Positions 15,508 through 25,045 of a stretch of DNA of 58,981 nt are shown here, piece after piece. The position numbers were made by a program, and so were the translations under genes. Each line of letters starts with the position of its first letter. Position 1 is the stretch's first letter. The DNA is from Actinomycetota bacterium. GTDB lineage: Bacteria > Actinomycetota > Actinomycetes > S36-B12. The stretch is from positions 1 to 58,981 of the forward strand of contig SYJA01000036.1 in NCBI GenBank assembly GCA_005798555.1, in the 5' to 3' direction. The notes beneath the pieces were generated by a model. That model was not told the origin of the DNA, made no database searches, and saw only the letters and a list, made by a program, of their open reading frames with translations.

Positions 15508-18500
15508 CTAGTTTGACGGCGCGAATGCGCGTTCGACCAAGGCTGCCTGCTCAACTTCGTGGCGGTGATGGGATCCGACCGCGGGGGATGAGGACTTATC
15601 CCGGCTTATCAGCGAGACCGGCCGATTGATTATCTCCGGGAGGTTCAACGCGATAAAGCTCCAAGCACCTTGGTTTGCCGGCTCCTCTTGGACCCACCGG
15701 ATTTGTGCAGTTGGCATCTTTTCCAACTCCGGTGGCAGAGTTCGGTAAGGCAGTGGGTAGAGGCGCTCAAAGCGAATCACCGCGACGTCTTGGCGATTAG
15801 TAGCGTCGCGGTGCGCGATGAGGTTGTAGTAGACCTTGCCACTGCAGAGTAAAACGGTCGTCACGCCGGCTGGATCGACAACTGGGTCTGGCAGCATTGG
15901 CTCGAAGTGTCCGCTAATGAATTCCGCCTTACTTGAAACCGCGAACTTGGCGCGCAAAAGTGATTTGGGAGTGAAGATCACTAGTGGGCGGGTGAGTTTG
16001 CTGAGCACCTGCCAGCGAAGCAGGTGGAAGTAGGAGGCCGGAGTCGACGGCATGGCAACAGTCATGTTGTCCTGGGCGCAAAGCTGCAGATATCTTTCGA
16101 CGCGAGCCGATGAGTGGTCTGGGCCTTGGCCCTCCTGCCCGTGCGGCAGCAACAGCGTGACGGCGGACTGCTGCCCCCATTTTTGCTCCCCCGATGAGAT
16201 GAATTCGTCCAAAATGGTCTGGGCCCCATCGGCGAAGTCACCGAACTGGGCCTCCCAGAGGACAAGTGCATCAGGGCGGGCTACCGAGTAGCCATATTCA
16301 AATCCCAGTGCCGCGAACTCGCTAAGCAGTGAGTCATACACGTACAACTTCGCGCTATCGCGATAGCATTGCTTAAGTGGTTTGTATTGCCAGCCGGTTT
16401 CCCTGTCGACGATGACCATATGTCGGTGGCCGAAGGTGCCGCGCCTTGAGTCTTGCCCAGCGAGGCGCACGGTACGCCCCTCCATCAGCAAGGAGCCGAC
16501 CGCAAGTGCCTCGGCCATGCCCCAATCGATCGCATCCTCGGCAACCATCTGGGCCCGGCGTTGGAGTTGGGGTGCGAGTCTGGGGTGAACCGTGAAATCA
16601 GCGGGCATAGTCAATTGCGATGCGATGACGGTTTCAATTTGCTTGGTGGTGATGCCGGACACCACCTCAGCGGCTGGGCCCTGAAGTTCAAGATCGCGCT
16701 GGCCTCCGCTGATGATGTCCTGGTCGTGGGTGCCAAATGCCGCGGCGTCTTCGCTGCGGGTTTCTTGGAAGATCAGCTCGAGTTGCTCCTGGAAGTGCTT
16801 CAATGCGGACTCGGCCTCGTCAACGGTGATGTCACCACGCCCCACCAGGCCCTCGGTGTAGTGCTTGCGCACTGAGCGCTTGTTGTCGATGATCGCATAC
16901 ATCAGCGGCTGCGTAAGTGAGGGATCGTCGGCTTCATTGTGGCCTCGGCGGCGATAGCACACTAGATCGACGACGACGTCCTTATGGAAGGCCTGTCGAA
17001 ACTCAAATGCCAATTGGGCAACTCGAACCACGGCTTCTGGATCATCGCCATTGACGTGGAAGATCGGTGCTTGCACCATGCGGGCGACGTCGGTGGCATA
17101 AACCGAGGACCGGCTGTATTTCGGGCTGGTCGTGAAGCCAACTTGATTGTTCACGACGATATGGACAGTGCCGCCGGTGCGGTAGCCCTGCAGCTGGGAA
17201 AGGTGCAAGGTTTCGGCTACTACGCCTTGCCCAGCGAATGCGGCATCGCCGTGCATCAGAATCGGCAAGATGTCATAGACGCGATCAAGTGGGAGCAGGT
17301 CTTGCTTGGCGCGGACAATACCTTCAAGAACAGGGTTCACGGCTTCTAGATGTGATGGGTTGGCTGCCAAATACACAGCCGTTTGCGCGCCGCCGCGCGC
17401 GGTATAGGTGCCGGTTGTGCCTAGGTGGTACTTGACGTCACCGGACCCTTGCACCGACTCCTCGCCGTACTGGCCTTCAAACTCGCGGAAAACCTGCGCA
17501 TACGACTTGCCGGCGATATTGGTCAGCACATTAAGGCGCCCGCGATGTGGCATGCCGATGGCAACCTCGAGGATGTGCTGATTCGCTGCCTGGTCAAGTA
17601 CGGCATCAAGTAGTGGGATAAGTGATTCCGCACCCTCCAAGGAAAAGCGCTTCTGCCCAACGTACTTAGTCTGAAGGAAGGATTCGAGTGCCTCGGCCTC
17701 GTTCAACTTGTGCAGGATCCGCAGTTGCTCTTCGCGTTCAGGCTTGGCATGGGGAATCTCGACGCGATCTTGAATCCACTTACGTAGCTCGGGGTCTTGG
17801 ATGTGCATGTACTCAATGCCGACGGTGCGCGTGTAGGAATCGCGCAGGACGCCAAGGATTTCGCGGAGTTTCATCAACGGGCGGCCGCCGAAGCCACCCG
17901 TGGCAAATTCACGGTCTAAGTCCCAAAGGGTCAAATCATGTGAGAGGACGTCAAGATCAATGTGATTGCGCTGCTTGTATTCGAGGGGGTCGGTGTCTGC
18001 CATCAGGTGCCCGCGCACCCGGTAGGCGTGAATGATTTCCTGGACCCTGACTGTCTTGCCGAGATCTGTCTCGTGGCTGGCCGAGATGTCCCGGGCCCAG
18101 CGCACCGGCTCGTATGGGATGCGAAGGGACCGGAAGATCTCGCCGAAGAAGTCATCGGCCCCGAGAAGCAGTTCGTGGATTCGGCGGAGGAATTCACCGG
18201 ACTGGGCACCTTGGATGACTCGGTGGTCATAGGTTGAGGTCAATGTCATGATTTTCGAAACCGCATTGCGAGCGATGGTCTCCGCGGAGGCACCGGCCCA
18301 TTCGGGTGGATACTCCATGGCTCCGACCCCGACTATGCAGCCTTGCCCCACCATCAGTCGGGGGACGGAGTGGTTTGTTCCGATGGTGCCCGGATTGGTC
18401 AGTGACACAGTGGTGCCGGCGAAATCGTCAACGGTTAACTTACCGCTGCGAGCTTTGCGGACGATGTCCTCGTAAGCGGCCCAGAACGCGGCGAAGTCCA

Positions 18501-19128
18501 TCTCGCTCGCCCCTTTGATATTTGGGACGAGTAATTGGCGGGAGCCATCGGGCTTGGCCAGATCAATGGCTAGCCCCAGATTGACGCTGGGATTTGTTAC
18601 TAGTACGGGCAGGCCGTCGACCTGCGCGTACGCCGCGTTCAGGGCAGGCAGGTCCTGGGTGGCCCGCACGATCGCGTAGCCGATGACATGGGTGAACGAG
18701 ATCTTGCCGCCCCGGCCGCGGGCGAGGTGGTTGTTGATGACCACCCGGTTGTCGATCAGCAACTTCGCCGGAACCGAGCGCACGCTGGTAGCGGTTGGCA
18801 CCGAGAGGCTGGCTTCCATGTTGGTCACTACGCGCGCAGCCGGGCCCTTTAGGACCGTGGTCGTCGTAGTGGTCGCCATGGCGGTGGACGTGGCGCCTTT
18901 CGGGTTAGCGACCGGCTTAGTTACCGGCTTAGTTACCGGCTTAGTTACCGGGGCTTTGAGCGGGGATTGGTCACTGGGGGAGTACCCCTCGAAGAACTCC
19001 CACCAAGCCGGATCAACACTGAATTTGTCGGTGACGTATTGCTGGTAGATCTCGTCAACCAGCCATTCATTCGGACCGAAATTCGCTTGCCTGCGTTGAC
19101 TGCTTGCGCTCCCGTCGTCCGTGACCAC
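15508..19128 (-). CDS. kgd: Multifunctional 2-oxoglutarate decarboxylase / dehydrogenase E1 with E2 acyltransferase domain
   Basis: 1206 residues, the usual actinobacterial length. The N-terminal peptide (NEWLVDEIYQQYVTDKFSV) is followed by a Pro/Thr/Lys linker, then an E2 succinyltransferase-like domain without lipoyl domain (about 85-330; STYDHRVIQGAQSGEFLRR holds the catalytic His). The ThDP-dependent E1 part follows: GMPHRGRLNVLTNI, HGDAAFAGQGVVAETLHLS and the NNQVGFTT cofactor loop, ending in the transketolase C-terminal domain. It links 2-oxoglutarate to succinyl-CoA or succinate semialdehyde in the TCA cycle. Mycobacterial Kgd is controlled by the FHA protein GarA, not seen here. GTG start with AAGGGA upstream. 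Confidence 0.95.
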   Translation of the reverse strand: MVTDDGSASSQRRQANFGPNEWLVDEIYQQYVTDKFSVDPAWWEFFEGYSPSDQSPLKAPVTKPVTKPVTKPVANPKGATSTAMATTTTTTVLKGPAARVVTNMEASLSVPTATSVRSVPAKLLIDNRVVINNHLARGRGGKISFTHVIGYAIVRATQDLPALNAAYAQVDGLPVLVTNPSVNLGLAIDLAKPDGSRQLLVPNIKGASEMDFAAFWAAYEDIVRKARSGKLTVDDFAGTTVSLTNPGTIGTNHSVPRLMVGQGCIVGVGAMEYPPEWAGASAETIARNAVSKIMTLTSTYDHRVIQGAQSGEFLRRIHELLLGADDFFGEIFRSLRIPYEPVRWARDISASHETDLGKTVRVQEIIHAYRVRGHLMADTDPLEYKQRNHIDLDVLSHDLTLWDLDREFATGGFGGRPLMKLREILGVLRDSYTRTVGIEYMHIQDPELRKWIQDRVEIPHAKPEREEQLRILHKLNEAEALESFLQTKYVGQKRFSLEGAESLIPLLDAVLDQAANQHILEVAIGMPHRGRLNVLTNIAGKSYAQVFREFEGQYGEESVQGSGDVKYHLGTTGTYTARGGAQTAVYLAANPSHLEAVNPVLEGIVRAKQDLLPLDRVYDILPILMHGDAAFAGQGVVAETLHLSQLQGYRTGGTVHIVVNNQVGFTTSPKYSRSSVYATDVARMVQAPIFHVNGDDPEAVVRVAQLAFEFRQAFHKDVVVDLVCYRRRGHNEADDPSLTQPLMYAIIDNKRSVRKHYTEGLVGRGDITVDEAESALKHFQEQLELIFQETRSEDAAAFGTHDQDIISGGQRDLELQGPAAEVVSGITTKQIETVIASQLTMPADFTVHPRLAPQLQRRAQMVAEDAIDWGMAEALAVGSLLMEGRTVRLAGQDSRRGTFGHRHMVIVDRETGWQYKPLKQCYRDSAKLYVYDSLLSEFAALGFEYGYSVARPDALVLWEAQFGDFADGAQTILDEFISSGEQKWGQQSAVTLLLPHGQEGQGPDHSSARVERYLQLCAQDNMTVAMPSTPASYFHLLRWQVLSKLTRPLVIFTPKSLLRAKFAVSSKAEFISGHFEPMLPDPVVDPAGVTTVLLCSGKVYYNLIAHRDATNRQDVAVIRFERLYPLPYRTLPPELEKMPTAQIRWVQEEPANQGAWSFIALNLPEIINRPVSLISRDKSSSPAVGSHHRHEVEQAALVERAFAPSN
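18911..18951 (+). repeat. 12-bp tandem repeat in the kgd linker
   Basis: Three perfect copies of accggcttagtt (18911-18946) plus a partial fourth. On the coding strand they encode repeated Thr-Lys-Pro-Val units joining the N-terminal helix to the E2 domain. Copy number could vary by slippage without shifting the frame. Confidence 0.9.
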
Positions 19129-19250
19129 GGTGTCCCTTCAGGTGAGTTCAGATTCCAAGTGACCGGCCGGCATAGACTTGCACCCCTACAAACTTTAGTA
19201 CCCAAGCCGACCCCGGATTTACCGGAGTGCCCGCCGGGAAAGCTCGCAGG

Positions 19251-20024
19251 TCAGGTGATGTCGCGACGCAGCGTGATCAGGGATGCCAGGAGGCCAAGCA
19301 GCACTGCATAACCAAGGAGCACGACCACCCCGATGGCCGTGGGCAAGATGTCCTCGCCACCGCGCCCGGTGACATTGGTTGTTTGGAGCACGGCGTTAAG
19401 TGCGCCGCCTGGTAGCCACTTGCCGATCCAGTCCACGAACACGGTAAGCAGCGCTTCAACGATGAGCACCCACACCAAGGCGCCGACGATGGCTGCGACC
19501 TGATTGCGAATGAGCGCGCCTACTGAAACCCCAACGAAGGCATAGATCGCGAATGCGAGGACAACGCCGCCCAGAATCTGAAGGGCGGTGACGATATCCA
19601 CGGGCGCATGTTCATCGCTCATCAGTGCGATCAAGGTCACCGCGAGACTAGTGATGAAAGCGATAAGGCCAAGTGCTGCACCCAATATGGCGTAGGTGAT
19701 GCCCTTGGCGATCAGCACTCTGGGCCTCTTGGGTGTGGCCAGGAAGGTTGAGGTGATTGTCATATGGCGGTACTCACTCGTCATCCCGATGATGCCGAGA
19801 ATCAAAATGAAGATTGAGGAAGATCCGGCAGCCCCGAGAATGTTCGTCACATAAGCGGGATCAAGCAATAGGTTCAATTCGGGGTCGATGTCCATGGCCC
19901 GTGGTGTCAAGAAGACCAGCAGCACGACATTGAGGGCGCTGAAGGCGATCGCCGCAATAGTTAGCCAAAGCAGCACTTTGGTGGTGGTTACTTTGCGGAA
20001 CTCAGAACGCACCATCGACATCAT
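19251..20024 (-). CDS. ABC-2 type transporter permease
   Basis: 257 residues with about six hydrophobic segments, beginning near residues 15-40 and ending with GVVVLLGYAVLLGLLASLI. The N-terminal MVRSEFRKVTTTKVLLWLTI is typical of ABC-2 permeases, and an MTSEYRHMTITSTFLATPKR loop precedes the third helix. Its ATG overlaps the stop of the upstream ATPase gene by 4 nt, so the two form one exporter. The family moves lipids, antibiotics or peptides outward; the substrate is unknown. Confidence 0.85.
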   Translation of the reverse strand: MMSMVRSEFRKVTTTKVLLWLTIAAIAFSALNVVLLVFLTPRAMDIDPELNLLLDPAYVTNILGAAGSSSIFILILGIIGMTSEYRHMTITSTFLATPKRPRVLIAKGITYAILGAALGLIAFITSLAVTLIALMSDEHAPVDIVTALQILGGVVLAFAIYAFVGVSVGALIRNQVAAIVGALVWVLIVEALLTVFVDWIGKWLPGGALNAVLQTTNVTGRGGEDILPTAIGVVVLLGYAVLLGLLASLITLRRDIT

Positions 20025-20950
20025 GCGGCACCACCTGGGTTGCCGCCGGCGGTTAGCTCTAAGAAGAGTGCTTCGAGGTCAGTGCCGACCGGCGTGAGCT
20101 CATGTAGCTCGACCTGTTTACTTAAGGCAAGGTTCCCGATCTCAGGCGCTGACAGGCCGCTGACCAGGACCTCGTCCGGGCTCACATCAAAGATGTTGAC
20201 GCTGGTGCTGCCGGCCTCGGCGACGAGGGCGGCCCTTAAGACGTCAAGATTCGGTGTTCTAACCCGAACTTGGATGAGTCCGGCACTGGTGAGTTCATCG
20301 AGTGAGCCGGTCTGCACCAGCCGGCCTTTGCTGATGATGACTACGTCATCCACCGTCTGCTGCACTTCGGAGAGCACATGGCTGGAGACCAAGACCGTGC
20401 GCCCTTCCTCGGCGCGGGCCCGCAGGAAGTTCCGAAGCCAAGCGATGCCCTCGGGATCAAGGCCATTTGCGGGTTCGTCCAAAATGAGCACGCCGGGGTC
20501 GCCGACCAAGGCCGCCGCAAGGGCCAAGCGCTGGCGCATGCCGAGGGAGAAACCACCCACCTTGCGACCGGCCGCTTCGGTCAGGCCCACGAGAGCCAGA
20601 ACTTCATCGGCCCGGGCCGCTGGTAGTGCTGCCGCATCGGTAATGACCCGAAGGTGACCGCGGGCGGTGCGCCCCGGGTGAAACCCACTGGCTTCAAGTG
20701 CTGCGCCGACAATGGCCGCCGGATGAGGCAGTTCGCGATAGTCGTGGCCGCCAACCTGCGCCCTGCCGCTGGTTGGCTGCACTAAGCCAAGGAGGCACCG
20801 CAAGGTGGTGGTTTTACCCGAGCCATTGGGTCCGAGGAATCCGGTCACCCGGCCCGGTTGCACCGTGAACGACAGATCTTGGACGGCCGATACCTTGCCG
20901 AACCTCTTGGTGAGGCTCGTCACAGTGAGAACTTCGCCTTTGGGTGACAT
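20021..20950 (-). CDS. ABC transporter ATP-binding protein
   Basis: 309 residues. Walker A FLGPNGSGKTTTLR, signature GGFSLGMRQRLALA, Walker B VLILDEPANGLDP and switch histidine in LVSSHVLSE are all intact. The C-terminal extension of about 90 residues is typical of DrrA/CcmA-type ATPases paired with ABC-2 permeases. The frame extends to 21091 but would overlap the divergent aldehyde dehydrogenase gene; ATG 20950 is supported by TACGCT 6 nt upstream. Confidence 0.9.
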   Translation of the reverse strand: MSPKGEVLTVTSLTKRFGKVSAVQDLSFTVQPGRVTGFLGPNGSGKTTTLRCLLGLVQPTSGRAQVGGHDYRELPHPAAIVGAALEASGFHPGRTARGHLRVITDAAALPAARADEVLALVGLTEAAGRKVGGFSLGMRQRLALAAALVGDPGVLILDEPANGLDPEGIAWLRNFLRARAEEGRTVLVSSHVLSEVQQTVDDVVIISKGRLVQTGSLDELTSAGLIQVRVRTPNLDVLRAALVAEAGSTSVNIFDVSPDEVLVSGLSAPEIGNLALSKQVELHELTPVGTDLEALFLELTAGGNPGGAA

Positions 20951-20956
20951 ACCGGG

Positions 20957-20962
20957 AGCGTA
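20957..20962 (-). promoter_or_regulatory. -10 element, leaderless ABC operon
   Basis: TACGCT on the minus strand, 6 nt before ATG 20950. Confidence 0.5.
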
Positions 20963-20968
20963 CCGGTC

Positions 20969-20974
20969 TAGATT
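20969..20974 (+). promoter_or_regulatory. -10 element, leaderless aldehyde dehydrogenase gene
   Basis: TAGATT, 6 nt before ATG 20981. The opposing -10 boxes here are separated by only 6 nt, so both promoters cannot be occupied at once. Confidence 0.5.
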
Positions 20975-20980
20975 TCGGTC

Positions 20981-22447
20981 ATGACCCAACTCATCCCGAC
21001 TCAACTCATCCCGGGTATCTCCACCACCGAAGTTACCCCCGTCCCCTTGGCTGGCGGGTTGGTCTTTGGTGACGCGGTTATCGACGTGCAATCACCATTT
21101 GATGGCGAACACTTAGGCCAGGTGCCGGCATTGACCTCGGCCGATGTTGATCGGGCAGTGGCATACGCGCGCAAAGCAATGCATGAGCGGCCGTTGGCCC
21201 AGTGGCAACGAGCTGAGATCTTGGATAGAGCCGCGCTCTTGATGGCCGAGCGCCGCGATGACTTTGCGATTGCCATTGCCCGCGAGGCCGCCAAGCCGCT
21301 CAAGACCGCGCGCGGGGAGGCTGATCGCGCGGTCGCCACTTTTCAGTTCTCCAGTGCGGTGGCACGCACTCTGACCGGTGACACCGTGCCGTTGGAAGCC
21401 GCGGCGGTTGGCGGCGGCAAGATCGGGTTCACCCTCCGGGTGCCGGTTGGGGTAGTCGGAGCGATCTCGCCATTTAACTTCCCGCTCAACTTGGTAGTGC
21501 ACAAAGTGGGGCCGGCAATTGCGGCGGGCTGCGCGGTGGTGCTAAAGCCGGCATCGCAAACCCCGTTCTCGTCAATCCTGCTGGCGCGGTTGCTCGCCGA
21601 CGCCGGCTTGCCCGATGGCTACCTGCAGATCGTCACGGGCAGCGGCGGCACGGTGGGCAATGCGCTGGTTGATCACCCGGATGTAGCACTTATCAGCTTC
21701 ACCGGCTCACCAGATGTGGGCTGGGGGATTCGGGCGCGGGCGCCGCGTAAGCGGGTAGGCCTCGAACTTGGCAACAACGCACCGGTGATCATCGAGGCCG
21801 ATGGTGATTGGGCATCCGCTGCCGCGAAGATCAAATTGGCCGGATTTGCCCACGCGGGTCAATCATGTATTTCCACGCAGCGGGTGCTCGTGCACCAGAG
21901 CATTGCCGATGAGTTCGTCACGAAGCTGGTTGCGAACGTAAATGAGCTGGTGGTCGGTGACCCGATGGCCGAGGCCACCGACGTATCCGCACTGATCTCC
22001 CGGACCGAACGTGACCGGGTTGTCGGGTGGATCAGCGAGGCGGTGGCAGCCGGGGGGCAGGTGGCCTGCGGCGGAGATCTTGATGCCAATGGGGTCCTGC
22101 GGCCGACCGTGATCGTCAACGCGAAGCCCGAGATGAATATCTGCGCCCTCGAGGTATTCGGCCCGGTGGTGGCCGTGCAGACCTACGAGTCCTACGACAC
22201 CGCACTGCAGATCGCCAATGACACCCGTTATGGCCTGCAGGCTGCGGTGTTCACTTCCGATATCGCCAAAGGACTGCAGGCGGCGCGGACCTTGGACTTC
22301 GGCGGGGTGCTGATAAACGAGGTGCCCACGTGGCGGGCCGACCACATGCCATACGGCGGAATCCGGGATTCGGGTAATACCCGCGAAGGGCCGGCTTACT
22401 CGGTGCGCGAGATGACCGAGGAACGGCTGATCATCATCTCGGGCTAA
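20981..22447 (+). CDS. NAD(P)-dependent aldehyde dehydrogenase
   Basis: 488 residues of the ALDH superfamily. The catalytic nucleophile is C296 (HAGQSCIST) and the general base E262 (LELGNNAPV). ISPFNFPLNLVVHKVGPAIAAG and the LISFTGSPDVGW cofactor loop are intact. It most resembles the lactaldehyde / phosphonoacetaldehyde / non-phosphorylating glyceraldehyde-3-phosphate branch, but substrate cannot be fixed. The N terminus carries a short duplicated QLIPTQLIP stretch from a 15-bp direct repeat just after the start. Monocistronic between the ABC operon and the L,D-transpeptidase. Confidence 0.9.
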   Translation: MTQLIPTQLIPGISTTEVTPVPLAGGLVFGDAVIDVQSPFDGEHLGQVPALTSADVDRAVAYARKAMHERPLAQWQRAEILDRAALLMAERRDDFAIAIAREAAKPLKTARGEADRAVATFQFSSAVARTLTGDTVPLEAAAVGGGKIGFTLRVPVGVVGAISPFNFPLNLVVHKVGPAIAAGCAVVLKPASQTPFSSILLARLLADAGLPDGYLQIVTGSGGTVGNALVDHPDVALISFTGSPDVGWGIRARAPRKRVGLELGNNAPVIIEADGDWASAAAKIKLAGFAHAGQSCISTQRVLVHQSIADEFVTKLVANVNELVVGDPMAEATDVSALISRTERDRVVGWISEAVAAGGQVACGGDLDANGVLRPTVIVNAKPEMNICALEVFGPVVAVQTYESYDTALQIANDTRYGLQAAVFTSDIAKGLQAARTLDFGGVLINEVPTWRADHMPYGGIRDSGNTREGPAYSVREMTEERLIIISG

Positions 22448-22490
22448 GCACTGGGCCAGCCAGGTGGTCAGAGCGGCCGGAAAAGTGTTT

Positions 22491-22496
22491 TACAGT
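22491..22496 (+). promoter_or_regulatory. -10 element, leaderless L,D-transpeptidase gene
   Basis: TACAGT, 6 nt before ATG 22503; no Shine-Dalgarno. Confidence 0.5.
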
Positions 22497-22502
22497 AGGC
22501 GG

Positions 22503-23849
22503 ATGCTTCCCCGTCGACTTGTTGGTGTCGTAGCCGCCACGTTGTCTGCCACCGTGGTCGCGGTTGGCAGCGCGGTAGGTGTCGGTGCCGGCCCGGCACT
22601 GGCCGCCGAACCTTATCCGTCGGCTCCGACTATCACCTCGGTCAACTCCGGCCCGGCCGCGACCGAACTACAGGTGATCTATGCACCGCCACTTACTGAC
22701 GGCGGATCGCCAATTACCTCGTACCAAGTCTCACTTGACGGGGGTACCAATTGGTTCACCTGCGCCGGCACCGCCGGGATCTGCCCGTTGGGCAGTTTGA
22801 CGAGCGGGCAGACCTACTCGGTTGTGCTGCGCGGGGTCAATGCCAGCGGTGCCGGTGCAATGAGCAACACCGGGGTTGGGGTCCCGGCGGGCAATGGGTC
22901 GGCGGATAAGCCCAAAGTCCTGCCCAAGCCGCGGGTACGCGTGGGTGCGACCTTCACGGCGGCAAGTAACAACCTCGGGGTGTCGAACCCAACCGTGCGA
23001 CTTGGAGTAGGCACCTTGCCGAAACTTCGTTTCAGTCGCGATATTCCCAACAAATCTGCGGTCGAGCGAAATCTCTTAGTAACCGCCACCAATCAGGTTG
23101 GCGTAGTGCGCGGGGTTCCGGGGGCTTGGGGTTGGCTGGATGAACGCACCGCAGTTTTTCGACCGCGTACCTGGTGGCCAGGTAACTCGACCATCAACAT
23201 CATTTCAACACTGGACAATTCGGTTCTGGGTCAAAGCGGGAGCACATATTTGGTGGGCTCAATGGCGCTGGCACGCATCTATTCCTTCGCCACGGGCAAC
23301 AGTGTGGTCATCAAAGTTGATGGTGCTACCGACAGGATGACTGTTTTCATCGACGGGGTGAAACGTAAAATCTTCCCGGTTTCGCTGGGCACCACCGGAT
23401 GGGAGACCGCCAATGGGGTAAAGGTGATAAGTGTCGACAAGGAGCCATTGCACACCTACACGAGTGCGGCCCTTGATATCACCGACCCAGATGAGCAGTA
23501 CTTCCTGCCTGATGTGCCCTGGAACACCCGGTTAACGCCAACCGGTGAATTCATCCATGCGGCGCCCTGGGCATATTCGCGCATCGGGCAATGGAATGGC
23601 TCCCACGGCTGCACCAATATGTTCGAGGCGGACGCAAAGTGGATCTTTGACAATACTGTCTCTGGGGATGTTGTTATCTACTCCAGGACGGGCGGGCAAA
23701 TCGTGCAGCCATGGAATGGCCCGGGTGGGCTATGGAACATCCCGTGGTCAAATTGGCTGAAGAAGTCGGCGCTTCACAGCGCAACGCCGGACACGGCCGC
23801 GGTCACCGATTCCGGTTCCGCGACCCCCGTAACGTCGGCAGGGGTATAG
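22503..23849 (+). CDS. Secreted L,D-transpeptidase with fibronectin type III domain
   Basis: 448 residues. Signal peptide: basic MLPRRL, hydrophobic core, cleavage near PALAA. A fibronectin III domain (about 38-135) is followed by an Ig-like domain and the YkuD catalytic domain. The catalytic motif SHGCTNM places the nucleophile at C370 with H368 adjacent; the upstream histidine lies in EFIHAAPWAYSRIG. The enzyme makes 3-3 cross-links in peptidoglycan outside the membrane, as in mycobacterial LdtMt2-type proteins, though a fibronectin module is less usual there. ATG 22503 is chosen over 22464 because of the signal peptide and the -10 box 6 nt upstream. Confidence 0.88.
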   Translation: MLPRRLVGVVAATLSATVVAVGSAVGVGAGPALAAEPYPSAPTITSVNSGPAATELQVIYAPPLTDGGSPITSYQVSLDGGTNWFTCAGTAGICPLGSLTSGQTYSVVLRGVNASGAGAMSNTGVGVPAGNGSADKPKVLPKPRVRVGATFTAASNNLGVSNPTVRLGVGTLPKLRFSRDIPNKSAVERNLLVTATNQVGVVRGVPGAWGWLDERTAVFRPRTWWPGNSTINIISTLDNSVLGQSGSTYLVGSMALARIYSFATGNSVVIKVDGATDRMTVFIDGVKRKIFPVSLGTTGWETANGVKVISVDKEPLHTYTSAALDITDPDEQYFLPDVPWNTRLTPTGEFIHAAPWAYSRIGQWNGSHGCTNMFEADAKWIFDNTVSGDVVIYSRTGGQIVQPWNGPGGLWNIPWSNWLKKSALHSATPDTAAVTDSGSATPVTSAGV

Positions 23850-23857
23850 AAACCCGA

Positions 23858-23863
23858 TAGCGT
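23858..23863 (+). promoter_or_regulatory. -10 element, leaderless sbcDC operon
   Basis: TAGCGT, 6 nt before ATG 23870; no Shine-Dalgarno. Confidence 0.5.
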
Positions 23864-23869
23864 CGCACC

Positions 23870-25045
23870 ATGCGGCTCCTGCACACCTCGGATTGGCACC
23901 TGGGGCGCACCCTGCACGGCTATGGGTTGCAGGAGGCCCAGGAGCAAGCAATTGATTTCATTGTCGATCTGGCGATTTCGCGTTCAGTTCATGTCGTCGT
24001 GGTCGCGGGAGATATTTTCGACCGCGCCATCGCGCCCATTGAGTCACTGCGGATTTTCAACGGGGCCATTGAGCGCCTTGCGGCCGCCGGGATCATCGCG
24101 GTAGTGACCGCCGGAAATCACGACAGTGGTGATCGACTGGCAATTTACTCGGGTGTTTTGCAACCCGTTGTCCATGTGGTCGGCTCACTCGACGAGGTCG
24201 GCTCCGCGATTGAGATTACCGATGAGTTTGGGTCTGTCTCGCTCTATCCACTGCCGTATTTGGATCCAGATATCGCACGCGACGTCTTTGGCACGCCGGC
24301 GGCCAAGGTCGAGCGCAGCCATGAGGCGGTGATGGGCGCGGCACTTGATCTCATCGAGGCCGATATCGCCGCGAGGAGGGTGCACCGGGCCGTTGGGATT
24401 GGCCATGCCTTTGTGGCTTCGGTCAACGTCGAAGCGGAGACTTCCGAGAGCGAACGAGATTTGACCGTTGGCGGAGTGCAGGGGATCCCGGCTTCGGTAT
24501 TTGCCGGCCGCGGGTTGACGTATGTGGCACTTGGCCACCTGCACCGGCAGCAAGTTGTCCAGCCGACGGACCCGATGATCGCCTACAGCGGCTCGTTACT
24601 GCGGTATTCCATCTCCGAAGCACTGCATACCAAGTGCGTTTTAGTCGTTGAGATTGGCGCTTCCGGTAGTTCGCCGACGATCGAAATAGTCGGTATCCCG
24701 CAGCCGCGGCCGATGAGCCGCCTACGGGGCGGGATCGACGAGTTGCTGGGTGAAAAATATGAAGCAGAGCGCGACCACTTCGTCGAGTTAATCGTTACTG
24801 ATACGCAGTATCCGGACCGGATGCATGTCCGCCTTGATCAGGTGTTCCCTTACGCCCTGCGCAAGATTTATGACCCCGAGGGTCGTGACGACCTAGCGGG
24901 CACGGGGCGAGGTGATGCGCGGGGCAAGGACCCACTGGAGCTAATAGGCGATTTCTACACCAAGGTGACGGGTGCACCACCGGCGGCCGATGAGGCCAAG
25001 TTATTGCGTGCTGTCTATGAAGCTGTTCGCGGGCAGGCCAACTGA
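23870..25045 (+). CDS. sbcD: Exonuclease subunit SbcD (Mre11-like)
   Basis: 391 residues. The five phosphoesterase motifs are present: SDWHLGR, AGDIFDRA, TAGNHDSGDR, GIGHAFV and ALGHLHRQ, which bind the two Mn ions. The C-terminal cap and the helix that docks onto SbcC (about 300-391) follow. Together with SbcC it cleaves hairpins and protein-blocked DNA ends. The stop overlaps the sbcC start by one base (TGATG), giving tight translational coupling. Confidence 0.95.
   Translation: MRLLHTSDWHLGRTLHGYGLQEAQEQAIDFIVDLAISRSVHVVVVAGDIFDRAIAPIESLRIFNGAIERLAAAGIIAVVTAGNHDSGDRLAIYSGVLQPVVHVVGSLDEVGSAIEITDEFGSVSLYPLPYLDPDIARDVFGTPAAKVERSHEAVMGAALDLIEADIAARRVHRAVGIGHAFVASVNVEAETSESERDLTVGGVQGIPASVFAGRGLTYVALGHLHRQQVVQPTDPMIAYSGSLLRYSISEALHTKCVLVVEIGASGSSPTIEIVGIPQPRPMSRLRGGIDELLGEKYEAERDHFVELIVTDTQYPDRMHVRLDQVFPYALRKIYDPEGRDDLAGTGRGDARGKDPLELIGDFYTKVTGAPPAADEAKLLRAVYEAVRGQAN

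Noticed and set aside
20021-21091. Longer N terminus for the ABC ATPase
   Set aside because: It would overlap the divergent dehydrogenase and both promoters; the extra residues are low-complexity and not ABC-like.
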